From: Blautia sp. Marseille-P3087
Lineage (GTDB): Bacteria; Bacillota; Clostridia; Lachnospirales; Lachnospiraceae
NCBI RefSeq assembly: GCF_900120195.1
Contig: NZ_LT635539.1
Coordinates: 2,230,744-2,294,743, forward strand
Length of the DNA: 64,000 nucleotides
Reading direction: 5' to 3'
The position numbers were made by a program, and so were the translations under genes. The notes beneath the pieces were generated by a model. That model made no database searches and was not told the DNA's origin. It saw only the letters and a list, made by a program, of their open reading frames with translations. Below are positions 44,758-53,564 of this stretch, piece by piece (the first letter of the stretch is position 1; every line of letters begins with the position of its first letter).

Positions 44758-45609
44758 ATGAGGGGAAAGTATCAGAGACAGCTGGTAGGCGTTTTCGGTG
44801 ATCCAGTAGATGATAATCCTACAGTAATTATGGAACAGGCTGCTTTTGATTCAGAACAGATACCGATGGACTATCTGACAATCCAGGTAAAGTGCGGTGA
44901 TCTTGAAAATGCGATGAAGGGTCTGCGCGCAATGAACTTTACCGGGATTAATATTACAATGCCACATAAGGGAGAAGTTCTTCGGTATCTGGATGAAGTC
45001 TCAGAGAGCGCACAGATCATGGGTGCCGTAAATACAATCTACTGGAAAGACGGAAAACTGGCCGGTGAAAATACAGATGGCAAAGGTTTCCTGAAAAGTC
45101 TGAAAGACGGAAATGTCGCTACGGAAGGGAAAAACGCAGTGATTTTGGGCGCCGGAGGTGCTGCCAGAGCTATTGCTGTGGAACTGGCCGGGGCAGGAAT
45201 GCGTAATATTATGGTGATCAACCGAAACAGAGACCATGCACAGCTACTTGTGGATATTATAAACAAAAAGACACTTGCAACAGGAAATTTTATGCCGTGG
45301 GATGGCTGTGTACAGATTCCGGAAGATACAGATATTCTGGTGAATGCAACATCAATCGGTTTTCAGGATGATGCAAAACCGGATATTCAGTATAAAAAAC
45401 TGCCGAAGGATCTGGTAGTATGTGATGTAATTCCAAATAAATTAAGAACTTCGTTTTTACAGGAGGCAGAGAGACATAATTTAAGAACGTTTAATGGTTT
45501 GGAAATGCTGGTAAATCAGGGTGCATTGGCTTATGAGTTGTGGACAGGACGAAAAGCACCTGTGGAAGTAATGAAGCAGGCAATGAAAAAAGAATACGGA
45601 GAGTGCTGA
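44758..45609 (+). CDS. divergent shikimate/quinate dehydrogenase family protein
   Basis: A 283-residue NAD(P)-dependent dehydrogenase of the AroE fold. Conserved features are the catalytic-type Lys in NITMPHK, Asp in ENTDGKG, the nucleotide loop GAGGAARA, NATSIG and MLVNQGA. The substrate-carboxylate motif of true AroE (H-S-x-S-P after G-x-P-I) is replaced by DPVDDNPT, so both Ser residues that hold shikimate are missing. The enzyme therefore probably acts on another polyol acid or a modified substrate. Its gene sits 9 bp before a LacI-family regulator of a sugar operon, which hints at a catabolic role. The first DAHP-synthase step is nearby but on the other strand, in a separate transcription unit. 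Confidence 0.8.
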   Translation: MRGKYQRQLVGVFGDPVDDNPTVIMEQAAFDSEQIPMDYLTIQVKCGDLENAMKGLRAMNFTGINITMPHKGEVLRYLDEVSESAQIMGAVNTIYWKDGKLAGENTDGKGFLKSLKDGNVATEGKNAVILGAGGAARAIAVELAGAGMRNIMVINRNRDHAQLLVDIINKKTLATGNFMPWDGCVQIPEDTDILVNATSIGFQDDAKPDIQYKKLPKDLVVCDVIPNKLRTSFLQEAERHNLRTFNGLEMLVNQGALAYELWTGRKAPVEVMKQAMKKEYGEC

Positions 45610-45618
45610 GAAAAATAT

Positions 45619-46701
45619 ATGAGTGGAATTAAGGATGTTGCAAAAAAAGCAGGAGTGTCCATTTCAACGGTGTCCAATGTCCTGAACAAATCAAAATATG
45701 TAAGCCCGGATCTGGTGATGCGTGTAGAAAAAGCTGTAGAAGAGCTTTCTTATGAGGCTAATCCGATAGCAAGAAGCATGAAAAATAATAAAACGGGAAC
45801 GATCGGAGTGATCACAGAAGATATGTGCGGAGTGTTTTATCCGTACGTAGTAAAGGGAATCAATTCAGTAGCAGTAGAAAAAGGATATCAGATCATCATT
45901 TGTGATACACAGGCAACCTATGGTGACAAGGATGCAATCAAAAGAGAAAAAGAGTTGTTTCGAAGACTGATAGCGAACCGGGTAGACGGAATTATTTTTG
46001 TCTCTTCAATATCAAATGAGAGCGCAGAAAAATATTTTTCACAGTTGAGAAAACAGGCAAATAAATATAAAAAAATCCCGCTGGTAAGTATGGAACGTGA
46101 CATGACGGACGTTGGGATTGATTCTGTGTATTTTGACGGATATGCAAATGCACAGAAGGCAGTGCAGCACCTGATCGACTGTGGATGCAAAAAAATATGT
46201 CATATTACGGGTGCCACAGAACTGCAGATCGCGCTGGAGCGTATAAGAGGCTACGAAGACTGCCTGAAGAAGAATGACATGTATTATGACAGGGAAAAAA
46301 TGATGACCTACGGTGATTACAGCCATCAGAGCGGTTATACATGTATGAAACAGCTACTGGAACAGGTGCCGGATCTGGACGGTGTATTCTGTGGAAACGA
46401 CCAGATGGCGATTGGTGCGCTGAAAGTCCTGAAAGAATATGGAAAGAGAATACCGGAAGAAATCAAACTTATGGGATATGATGATGTTTTCCTCTCGAGT
46501 GTGATAGAACCGTCACTTTCAACAATCCATATCCGGAAAAGACATGCCGGGATCGAAGCGGCGAAGATACTGTTTCAGAGAATAGAAGAACAGGATGAGA
46601 AATATTATGATGCAATAGGTATCAAAATGAATGCAAGACTTGTTGTACGAAAATCAACAGTAGAAGATGCACCGGAAGACTGGAATCTGGTCGACTGGTA
46701 A
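45619..46701 (+). CDS. LacI-family transcriptional regulator of the sugar operon
   Basis: A 360-residue protein with an N-terminal LacI helix-turn-helix (IKDVAKKAGVSISTVSNVLN), a hinge at about residues 45-60, and a periplasmic-binding-protein-like effector domain (GTIGVITEDMCGVFYPYVVKGI, VDGIIFVSS, FCGNDQMAIGALKVL, LMGYDDVFLS). It lies directly upstream of the operon starting at 47083. Three AAAACGTTTT-centred palindromes surround that operon's promoter and are the likely operators. The inducer is probably the imported sugar or its phosphate. Confidence 0.93.
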   Translation: MSGIKDVAKKAGVSISTVSNVLNKSKYVSPDLVMRVEKAVEELSYEANPIARSMKNNKTGTIGVITEDMCGVFYPYVVKGINSVAVEKGYQIIICDTQATYGDKDAIKREKELFRRLIANRVDGIIFVSSISNESAEKYFSQLRKQANKYKKIPLVSMERDMTDVGIDSVYFDGYANAQKAVQHLIDCGCKKICHITGATELQIALERIRGYEDCLKKNDMYYDREKMMTYGDYSHQSGYTCMKQLLEQVPDLDGVFCGNDQMAIGALKVLKEYGKRIPEEIKLMGYDDVFLSSVIEPSLSTIHIRKRHAGIEAAKILFQRIEEQDEKYYDAIGIKMNARLVVRKSTVEDAPEDWNLVDW

Positions 46702-46707
46702 AAGGAT

Positions 46708-46751
46708 ATCCCCGATATCATCTGATGATGGTGGCGTCGGGGATTTTTTTG
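46708..46751 (+). terminator. intrinsic terminator after the LacI-family gene
   Basis: Outer stem ATCCCCGA (46708-46715)/TCGGGGAT (46737-46744) enclosing a further small CATC/GATG hairpin, followed by T7. Confidence 0.88.
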
Positions 46752-47082
46752 TAGATAAATTTGCAAAAAATATAAATAATTGTATAATCAAAACAAATGA
46801 AAAAACGTTTTACGGAACGGGGGGGGGTAAAACTTAAAAAATATTGTGCAATTTTAACAAAAACATACCAGAAAAACGTTTCACTATTTACAAATATTAA
46901 ATTGTGTACAAAAATCAATTGACAAATACAATATAAAAGGATATGATAAATCTATCTTGAGACGGCAAAAGCACTTAAAACATATGTATATTATGTGAAA
47001 AATAGTGCAAAAAGCACAATAATCAACAAGACTATTTTTTTTAACCATTAGAAAAACGTTTTACCAAAAAGGAGAGGATAAT
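46752..47082 (+). promoter_or_regulatory. control region of the sugar operon: promoter, three LacI-type operators, poly-G tract
   Basis: A 331-bp gene-free region. Promoter TTGACA (46919-46924), 17-bp spacer, TATGAT (46942-46947). Operators with core AAAACGTTTT or close to it are centred at 46806/46807, 46877/46878 and 47057/47058. One lies far upstream, one just upstream of the -35, and one in the ~128-nt leader next to the RBS, an arrangement suited to DNA looping and roadblock repression. A run of nine G residues (46819-46827) lies just after the first operator. Confidence 0.85.
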
Positions 47083-48297
47083 ATGCAAAATAAAAAAAGA
47101 CTTGCTGAAAAAGCGTTGGAACAGGGTGGCGGAATTTTAAGACTTGCTCCTACCTGGGTACCGAGATCGTTTTGCAGACCGGGAAAAAGAATCAAACTTC
47201 ATCCGGATGATTATTTTGTTCTGGGTCAGAGAGGTGGAATAGATGAGAGATGGTTTTCATCTACCACATGGGCTGAGAATGGGCCGGATACACCGGAAGA
47301 TGAAGGCCTCAGCTATGTTGTAGTTGATGATGAAGGAAAAGAAAAAGTCCTGCTCAGAGATGTTGTGGAACTTCTGGGAGCAGAGGTTATCGGAGAGACA
47401 CTCTGGAACAAATATCACAGATGGCCGATGTTTTCCAAATTCTTTGATAATGCAGGCCCGTTGCCGCATCACATCCATCACAGAGATCAGCATGCGAACA
47501 GAGTTGGTGCTTCAGGAAAACCGGAAATGTATTTCTTCCCGTCACAGTTAAATAACCACGGTGGAGAATTTCCATTTACTTTCTTCGGACTGAATCCTGA
47601 AACTACAAAAGAAGAAGTTCTTGAATCTCTGAAAAACTTTACAAAAGGAGATAACAGAATCACTTCTCTGGCAATGGCATATAAGCTGGATCTTGATACC
47701 GGATGGGATGTACCTCCGGGAGTATTACATGCACCTGGAAGCCTTTGTACTTATGAACCGCAGTTTGCATCAGATGTATACGCAATGTATCAGTCAGTCC
47801 TTCTGAACGGACAGATTGTAGGAGAAGATCTTCTCTGGAAGAACACACCGGAAGAAGAGCTTGGAAATTATGAATACCTGCTGGATGTTATCGACTGGGA
47901 TAAGAACGTAGATCCTGATTTCCATAAGAACCGTTTTATGGCACCGAAGCCGGTGAGACCGATGGAAGACATGATCGCAGATGGATACATTGAAGAGTGG
48001 ATTTGCTATAAGTGTGAAACAGTCTGTGCAAAACGCCTGACTGTTCTCCCGGGACAGACTGTAACAATCAAAGACAGCGCACCATATGGTCTGATCTGTC
48101 TGGAAGGCCACGGAACTTTCGGAAAATGGGAAATCGAATCTCCGGCACTGATCCATTATGGACAGCTGACACATGACGAATATTTTGTAACTGAAAAAGC
48201 AGCAAAAGAAGGTGTTGTGATTACAAATCCATCCACCACAGATCCAATCGTGATTCTGAAACATTTCTCGGAAAACCCGGATTTGGTTATTGAATAG
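47083..48297 (+). CDS. phosphomannose-isomerase-like cupin protein (paralogue 1)
   Basis: A 404-residue two-cupin protein related to class I mannose-6-phosphate isomerases. Candidate metal ligands: the His cluster PHHIHHRDQ, Glu in KPEMYFFP, and His in PGVLHAPGS, matching the Gln/His-Glu-His arrangement of that family. A second, non-metal cupin lies near the C-terminus (LTVLPGQTVTIKD...). It shares blocks such as RLAPTWVPRSF/RLFPAFVPRRF, KLHPDDYF and WDKNVDP with the protein at 53565 in the same operon. Family chemistry is aldose-ketose isomerisation; the operon context suggests a pentose or related sugar rather than mannose-6-P. First gene of the operon. Confidence 0.75.
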   Translation: MQNKKRLAEKALEQGGGILRLAPTWVPRSFCRPGKRIKLHPDDYFVLGQRGGIDERWFSSTTWAENGPDTPEDEGLSYVVVDDEGKEKVLLRDVVELLGAEVIGETLWNKYHRWPMFSKFFDNAGPLPHHIHHRDQHANRVGASGKPEMYFFPSQLNNHGGEFPFTFFGLNPETTKEEVLESLKNFTKGDNRITSLAMAYKLDLDTGWDVPPGVLHAPGSLCTYEPQFASDVYAMYQSVLLNGQIVGEDLLWKNTPEEELGNYEYLLDVIDWDKNVDPDFHKNRFMAPKPVRPMEDMIADGYIEEWICYKCETVCAKRLTVLPGQTVTIKDSAPYGLICLEGHGTFGKWEIESPALIHYGQLTHDEYFVTEKAAKEGVVITNPSTTDPIVILKHFSENPDLVIE

Positions 48298-48320
48298 AAA
48301 ATTGAAGGAGGAGAAAAGTC

Positions 48321-49835
48321 TTGGGAGGCAAATACATACTGGAAGCCACAGGAATTGATAAAGCTTTCTCCGGAGTAACTGTACTAAAAGGAGCAGAACT
48401 CTGTATTGAACCAGGTGAGCTCCACGCACTGATGGGTGAAAATGGTGCAGGAAAATCTACTCTTATGAAAATTATTATGGGTATTTATACAAAAGACGCA
48501 GGCAAGGTTGTTCTTGACGGTAAAGAAGTTGAATTCAAGTCGGCCAGAGAAGCACTTGATGCCGGAATATCCATGATCCATCAGGAATTAAGCCCTATTC
48601 CAGAAATGACAGTTGCAGAGAATGTTTTTCTTGGAAGGGAACAGAAAAAAATCAAAGGGTTGCCTTTTGTAGATAAAAAGCAGTTAAATCAGAAAACACA
48701 GGAGCTTCTTGTTGAATATGAACTGGACCAGTACATAAAACCAACAATGAAAATGAAGAATCTGAATATTGCTCAGATTCAGATGATGGAGATCATCAAA
48801 GCGGTTTCCTACAATTCAAAAGTTATCATTATGGATGAGCCTACCTCTTCCTTATCAGAAAAAGAGACAGAGACATTGTTCCATATCATTGATAATCTGA
48901 GAGCCAAAAAAGTCGGAATTATTTATATCTCTCATCGAATGGAAGAGGTTTTTGAACTTGCCGACAGAGTTTCTGTACTTCGAGACGGACAGTTTATAGG
49001 CTGTGTCAAGGTTGCTGATGCATCCAGAGAACAGTTGATTAACATGATGGTAGGTCGTGAGCTAGAAGGTGGTTATCCGACCAACACGGCGAAAAAAGGA
49101 GCAGTAGTTCTTGAACTGAAGAATTTCACCAGAAAAGGTGTTTTTGAAGATGTAAATCTTAAAGTAAGAGCCGGTGAGATTCTTGGACTGGCGGGACTGG
49201 TAGGTGCCGGAAGAAGTGAAGTAATGAGAGCACTTGTGGGTTATGACAAACTGGATTTCGGAGAAATTTATCTGGAAGGAAAACAGATTACGATCAGACA
49301 TCCACAGGATGCAATCAAACATCACATTGTAATGGCATCAGAAGACCGAAAAGAACTGGGACTGGTGCTTTGCAGAAATATTAAAGAAAACGTATCTTTA
49401 CAGAACTTTGATAAATTATCCGGGGCATCATTCATTCAGAAGCCGAAGGAAAGAAAACTTGCAAAAGAATATACAGAAAAAATGGCAACTAAGATGAATG
49501 GAATCGATGATCTGGTATCCAGTCTTTCGGGAGGTAATCAGCAGAAGGTTGTTTTAGCAAAATGTCTGATGTCAGAGCCTAAGGTGCTGATCATGGATGA
49601 GCCTACACGTGGTATTGACGTAGGTGCAAAAGCCGCAATTTATAACATTATGATCGATCTGGCAAAACAGGGTATTGCGATCATTATGATTTCCTCTGAA
49701 ATGCCTGAGCTGATCGGAATGAGTGACCGTGTTATGGTTATGGCAAACGGCAGAGTAAAAGGAGAGCTGGAAGGCGAAGAAACAGCTTCTCAGCAGGCTA
49801 TTATGAATTTAGCATTTGGAGGAAATGAACAATGA
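48321..49835 (+). CDS. sugar ABC transporter ATP-binding protein (RbsA/MglA type)
   Basis: A 504-residue tandem ATPase. The first half has Walker A GENGAGKST, a variant signature region (NLNIAQIQMMEI) and Walker B VIIMDEPTSSL. The second half has a degenerate Walker A (GLVGAGRSE), signature LSGGNQQK and Walker B VLIMDEPTRGIDVG. This is the arrangement of CUT2 importers of pentoses and hexoses. Translation appears to start at TTG (48321), with AAGGAGGAG at 48305-48313 in the right position; no ATG nearby fits. It overlaps the permease gene by 4 bp (ATGA). Confidence 0.94.
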   Translation: MGGKYILEATGIDKAFSGVTVLKGAELCIEPGELHALMGENGAGKSTLMKIIMGIYTKDAGKVVLDGKEVEFKSAREALDAGISMIHQELSPIPEMTVAENVFLGREQKKIKGLPFVDKKQLNQKTQELLVEYELDQYIKPTMKMKNLNIAQIQMMEIIKAVSYNSKVIIMDEPTSSLSEKETETLFHIIDNLRAKKVGIIYISHRMEEVFELADRVSVLRDGQFIGCVKVADASREQLINMMVGRELEGGYPTNTAKKGAVVLELKNFTRKGVFEDVNLKVRAGEILGLAGLVGAGRSEVMRALVGYDKLDFGEIYLEGKQITIRHPQDAIKHHIVMASEDRKELGLVLCRNIKENVSLQNFDKLSGASFIQKPKERKLAKEYTEKMATKMNGIDDLVSSLSGGNQQKVVLAKCLMSEPKVLIMDEPTRGIDVGAKAAIYNIMIDLAKQGIAIIMISSEMPELIGMSDRVMVMANGRVKGELEGEETASQQAIMNLAFGGNEQ

Positions 49836-50779
49836 CACAGAAAAAAGATATAGGAAAGATCCTGAGACAATTTGGACTTGTATTTGTTGCTCTTTTTATC
49901 ATTGTCTTTATGAGCATCAAATCAGATGTATTTCTGACAAGTCAGAATATCATTAATATCCTGAGACAGATTTCCATAAATGGTATTCTGGCAGTTGGTA
50001 TGACATTCGTAATTCTTACCGGCGGTATCGACCTTTCAGTCGGATCTGTAGTTGCTATCACAGGTGTTATCGTTGGTTCACTGCTTCAGAGCGGTACAAA
50101 CTGGTTCCTTGCAAGTCTTGCAGCACTGGTAATTTCCGCTATCTGTGGAGTATTTAACGGATGGCTCATCTCCTATGTAGGATTCCAGCCATTTATTGCA
50201 ACACTGTCAACAATGACTATCGGACGTGGTTTTGCACAGGTTTATTCCAATGGTAAACCGTACACCATCTCCGATCCGAGCTTTAAGGTAATTGGCCAGG
50301 GATACTTTCTGGGAATCCCGGTTCCGATCATCCTTCTGGTAATCTTCTGTATCATTGGTCTGGTCATTCTTACAATGACAACCTTTGGACGTTACGTATT
50401 TGCAATCGGTGGTAACATGAATGCCGCAAAACTTTCCGGTGTACGTACACAGAGAGTACAGCTTATGGTTTATGTAATGTCTTCTATTTGTGCATGGATG
50501 GTTGGTCTGATCCTTGCAGCACGTATCAGTTCCGGTCAGCCGACAGCTGGTGAATCCTATGAAATGGATGCAATCGCTGCAACAGCGATCGGTGGAACAA
50601 GTATGAGCGGTGGTATCGGTTCTCTGTCAGGAACTATCATCGGTTTCGTAATTCTGGGCCTGTTACAGAACTCCATGAACCTGATGAACATCAACTCTTT
50701 CTGGCAGCAGATCGTAAAAGGATTACTGATCATCATCGCAGTATTTCTGGATATGAGAACAAAAGGTAAAAAAGCATAA
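49832..50779 (+). CDS. sugar ABC transporter permease (RbsC type)
   Basis: A 315-residue membrane protein with about eight to ten hydrophobic segments. CUT2 permease features: LRQISINGILAVGMTFVILTGGIDLSVGSVVAITG, GVFNGWLISYVGFQPFIATLSTMTIGRG and AIAATAIGGTSMSGGIGS. The start codon overlaps the ATPase stop, indicating translational coupling. It works with the ATPase at 48321 and the binding protein at 50874. Confidence 0.94.
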   Translation: MTQKKDIGKILRQFGLVFVALFIIVFMSIKSDVFLTSQNIINILRQISINGILAVGMTFVILTGGIDLSVGSVVAITGVIVGSLLQSGTNWFLASLAALVISAICGVFNGWLISYVGFQPFIATLSTMTIGRGFAQVYSNGKPYTISDPSFKVIGQGYFLGIPVPIILLVIFCIIGLVILTMTTFGRYVFAIGGNMNAAKLSGVRTQRVQLMVYVMSSICAWMVGLILAARISSGQPTAGESYEMDAIAATAIGGTSMSGGIGSLSGTIIGFVILGLLQNSMNLMNINSFWQQIVKGLLIIIAVFLDMRTKGKKA

Positions 50780-50816
50780 TTAAGCACTACAAAAATAAAA
50801 ACTGAATAATGGTGAA

Positions 50817-50839
50817 TTTAATATCACTGTGATATTAAA
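50817..50839 (+). repeat. palindrome in the permease to binding-protein gap
   Basis: TTTAATATCAC (50817-50827), T, GTGATATTAAA (50829-50839): two 11-bp arms around one base. As RNA it would make a short hairpin upstream of the binding-protein gene, possibly protecting that part of the message from 5'-end decay. Confidence 0.6.
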
Positions 50840-50873
50840 AATATAACAATTTCTTTTAAGGAGGAAGCAAAAT

Positions 50874-51932
50874 ATGAAGAAAAAAGTTTTGGGTGGGTTA
50901 CTTGCAGTTTCTATGATTGCAACAATGGGTGCATTTAATGTATCAGTATCAGCAGCAGAGAAGGACAATGCTGATATCAAGATCGGTTTCTCATCAAAAG
51001 ACAACTCTGACACATTCGTAGCAGCTATTGCAGATGCAGCTGAGGCAGAGGCAAAAGAACTTGGCGTAGAGCTTCTTATGTATGATGCAGGCGGCGATGT
51101 AAATAAACAGATTAGTGACTGCGAAACTCTTCTGGCAGCAGGAGTAGATGCTCTTGTTGTAATTCCACAGAGTGTAGAAGGAAGTGCTCCTGTTGTTTCC
51201 ATGGCAAATGACGCAGGTGTTCCGATCATCGTTGACAATGGCGACATCGGTGATAAGAATTACACAGCATTTGTAGGTTGTACAGATCAGGAATCCGGTG
51301 AACTTCTCGGTAAATGGTTCATGGAAGAATCCGGACTTGAAAAAGGATCCAAAGTAGCGATCATTGAAGGACCTATGGGACAGTCAGGACAGGTTGGGCG
51401 TATGGCAGGATTCGAAGAAGTCGGAATGCTTGACTATTTCGATGTAGTAGCTACTCAGACAGCTAACTGGAAACGTGATGAAGCTATGGCACTTGCAGAA
51501 GACTGGATCACAACTTATGGTGATGATCTGAAAGCTATCATCTGCGAGAACGATGATATGGGTATGGGTGCTCTTTCCGCAGCACAGGCAGCAGGCAGAG
51601 ACGACATCATCATCGGTGGTGTAGATGGTCTTGATGATGCAGTTGCAGCAGTTAAAGATGGTTCCTATGGTGTATCCGTTCTTCAGGACTCCGCAGGACA
51701 GGGACGTGTTGGTGTTGATGTTGCAGTTGCAGCAGCTAAAGGCGAAGAAGTTGAGCCTGATACAAGAATTCCATTCCGCCCGATCACAAAAGACAACGTA
51801 GATGCATATCTTGAAGGTGGTGTAGACGCTATCTCCGGTGATGACGCAGCAGAAGATACAACTGAAGAGAAAACAGACGAAGCAGCTGATGATACAGCAG
51901 CAGAAGATACAACTGAAGAAGAAGCAAAATAA
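50874..51932 (+). CDS. sugar ABC transporter substrate-binding protein, non-lipidated, acidic tail
   Basis: A 352-residue periplasmic-binding-protein type 1 domain (RbsB/XylF-like; ADIKIGFSSKDNSDTFVAAI, VDALVVIPQSVEG, ICENDDMGMGALSAAQAAG). The signal peptide (about 1-28, ending VSVSAAE) contains no Cys, so this is not a lipoprotein. That is unusual for a Gram-positive ABC binding protein. After residue ~320 it carries a Glu/Asp/Thr/Ala-rich tail with the repeated AEDTTEE unit. The tail could keep the protein in the wall by charge or contact the permease; this is inference. RBS AAGGAGGAAG at 50859-50868. Confidence 0.88.
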   Translation: MKKKVLGGLLAVSMIATMGAFNVSVSAAEKDNADIKIGFSSKDNSDTFVAAIADAAEAEAKELGVELLMYDAGGDVNKQISDCETLLAAGVDALVVIPQSVEGSAPVVSMANDAGVPIIVDNGDIGDKNYTAFVGCTDQESGELLGKWFMEESGLEKGSKVAIIEGPMGQSGQVGRMAGFEEVGMLDYFDVVATQTANWKRDEAMALAEDWITTYGDDLKAIICENDDMGMGALSAAQAAGRDDIIIGGVDGLDDAVAAVKDGSYGVSVLQDSAGQGRVGVDVAVAAAKGEEVEPDTRIPFRPITKDNVDAYLEGGVDAISGDDAAEDTTEEKTDEAADDTAAEDTTEEEAK

Positions 51933-51999
51933 TTTCTGATTCAGAGTAACTGGTAACACGAGTTTATAAAACATAATGAGATCTGGATAATAAAGCAAG

Positions 52000-52039
52000 G
52001 CACCGCTGGCAAAGAATGGACTTTGCAGCGGTGCTTTTT
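52000..52039 (+). terminator. terminator/attenuator after the transporter genes
   Basis: Stem GCACCGCTGGCAAAG (52000-52014)/CTTTGCAGCGGTGC (52021-52034) with one bulged G and a 6-nt loop, followed by TTTTT. It lies between the binding protein and FucU, so it probably sets a lower level for the catabolic genes than for the transporter. Confidence 0.85.
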
Positions 52040-52078
52040 GCGCCCAAAAACAGAGCAGAATTAGAAAGGAAACACAAA

Positions 52079-52507
52079 ATGCTGAGAAATATACCAAAAA
52101 TTTTACCTCCGGAACTGGTAAAGACAATGATGGAAATGGGACATTCCGATGTATTGATTCTGGCAGATGCTAACTTTCCTGGAACCGCACATGCAAAAAA
52201 AATGATCCGTATGGACGGCATTATGATTCCGGAACTTCTGGAAGCAATACTGCAGCTGTTTCCGCTGGATAACTTTATCGATAACCCGGTGAGACTTATG
52301 AGAAACCTCCCGACAGAGCCGGTTCCGGAGATTTGGGAAACATACAGAGAACTTTTAAACAAATATGACAAAGATGATGCATTCCATGATTTTGAATTTA
52401 TAGATCGTCTTCCGTTTTACAAAACAGCAGAAGATGCATTTGTGATCGTTCAGACAGGAGACGAATCCCGTTATGGAAACATAATCCTTCAGAAAGGGGT
52501 TTGCTGA
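52079..52507 (+). CDS. fucU: RbsD/FucU family sugar mutarotase
   Basis: A 142-residue protein that interconverts alpha and beta anomers of free sugars. It matches FucU in length and in MLRNIPKILPPELVKTM, catalytic His22 in GHSD and ADANFPG (residues 29-35). The start at 52079 is chosen because AAAGGA precedes it and the sequence begins as in other FucU proteins; the in-frame ATG at 52016 lies inside the terminator stem. FucU-type enzymes accept L-fucose and several pentoses, so the substrate here is uncertain. The next gene follows after 3 bp. Confidence 0.88.
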   Translation: MLRNIPKILPPELVKTMMEMGHSDVLILADANFPGTAHAKKMIRMDGIMIPELLEAILQLFPLDNFIDNPVRLMRNLPTEPVPEIWETYRELLNKYDKDDAFHDFEFIDRLPFYKTAEDAFVIVQTGDESRYGNIILQKGVC

Positions 52508-52510
52508 AAA

Positions 52511-53545
52511 ATGAATTATCAGGAAGAGAAAAAGTACATCGGACATAAGGATCAGCTGATGAAAGTAAAGAAGATCTGTATGGAAGATGGAAAGGCATCC
52601 GGTGTGGAAATGGTGGATGTTCAGAATCGTTCGGGTATGCATTTTGATGTAAATATAAGCAGAGGAATGGATATTCCGTATCTTGATTTCTGCGGAGAAA
52701 ACATTGGATTTATTTCACCATGTGGTGTGGTTGCACCGGAATATTTTGACGACAAGGGACTTGGATTCCTCAAAAGCTTTACCGCGGGATTCATGACCAC
52801 ATGTGGATTAAAAGTTGCAGGTGCCCCATGCGAGTATGAGGGAACTTCTTATGGACTTCATGGAAATCTTTCACATACACCGGCAGAAAATGTCAGTTAT
52901 GTGATCGACGAAAGCGGCGCAACACCATGCGCAGTGATCAGAGGAACCGTCCGTGATGCGATTATTTTCGGAGACAAGATGTCACTGAACCGTGAAATCC
53001 GCTGCTATTACAAAGACAGAAAAATCACAGTCAGAGATAAGGTAAAAAATGAAGGGTTCAAAAAAGTCCGCCAGATGATTCTTTATCACTGCAATATCGG
53101 CTATCCGATTCTTACACCGGACAGCGAAGTATATATACCGGCACTGGAAACAAAAGCAAGAAATGAACATGCGCAGGAAGGCATTGCAGACTGGATGCAT
53201 CCTGAAGCGGCAGATCCGGATTATGAGGAGATGTGTTATTATCACAAACTGAAACCGGACGAAAACAATCATTCAAAAGTTGCCATATTCAATCCGGAAC
53301 TTGATCTGGGTATTGCAATTGAAATCGACTTAAGTACTCTAGATCACCTTGTTCAGTGGAAGATGATGGGTGCAGGAGACTATGTTATGGGTCTGGAACC
53401 TGCAAACTCTACGATTGATGGAATCGAAGATGCGGTAAATAACGGCTCAATGAAATACCTCGAGCCAGGAGAAGTAAAAGAATACAATCTGACCTTTCAC
53501 ATTTTAAAAGGAAGAGACGAGTTCGAAGCTGTAAAAAATCTTTAA
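52511..53545 (+). CDS. DUF4432 family aldose-epimerase-like protein
   Basis: A 344-residue protein of the galactose-mutarotase-like beta-sandwich superfamily, DUF4432 branch. Visible family features are SRGMDIPYLDFCGENIGFISP near the N-terminus, YGLHGNLSHTPAENV (conserved His), LYHCNIGYPIL and GLEPANSTIDG. Members act on, or bind, free or phosphorylated sugars; the exact reaction is not established. Tight coupling to fucU (3 bp) and to the second cupin (19 bp) points to a step on the imported sugar before phosphorylation. Confidence 0.8.
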   Translation: MNYQEEKKYIGHKDQLMKVKKICMEDGKASGVEMVDVQNRSGMHFDVNISRGMDIPYLDFCGENIGFISPCGVVAPEYFDDKGLGFLKSFTAGFMTTCGLKVAGAPCEYEGTSYGLHGNLSHTPAENVSYVIDESGATPCAVIRGTVRDAIIFGDKMSLNREIRCYYKDRKITVRDKVKNEGFKKVRQMILYHCNIGYPILTPDSEVYIPALETKARNEHAQEGIADWMHPEAADPDYEEMCYYHKLKPDENNHSKVAIFNPELDLGIAIEIDLSTLDHLVQWKMMGAGDYVMGLEPANSTIDGIEDAVNNGSMKYLEPGEVKEYNLTFHILKGRDEFEAVKNL

Positions 53546-53564
53546 GAGTAAAAGGAGAAAAATC

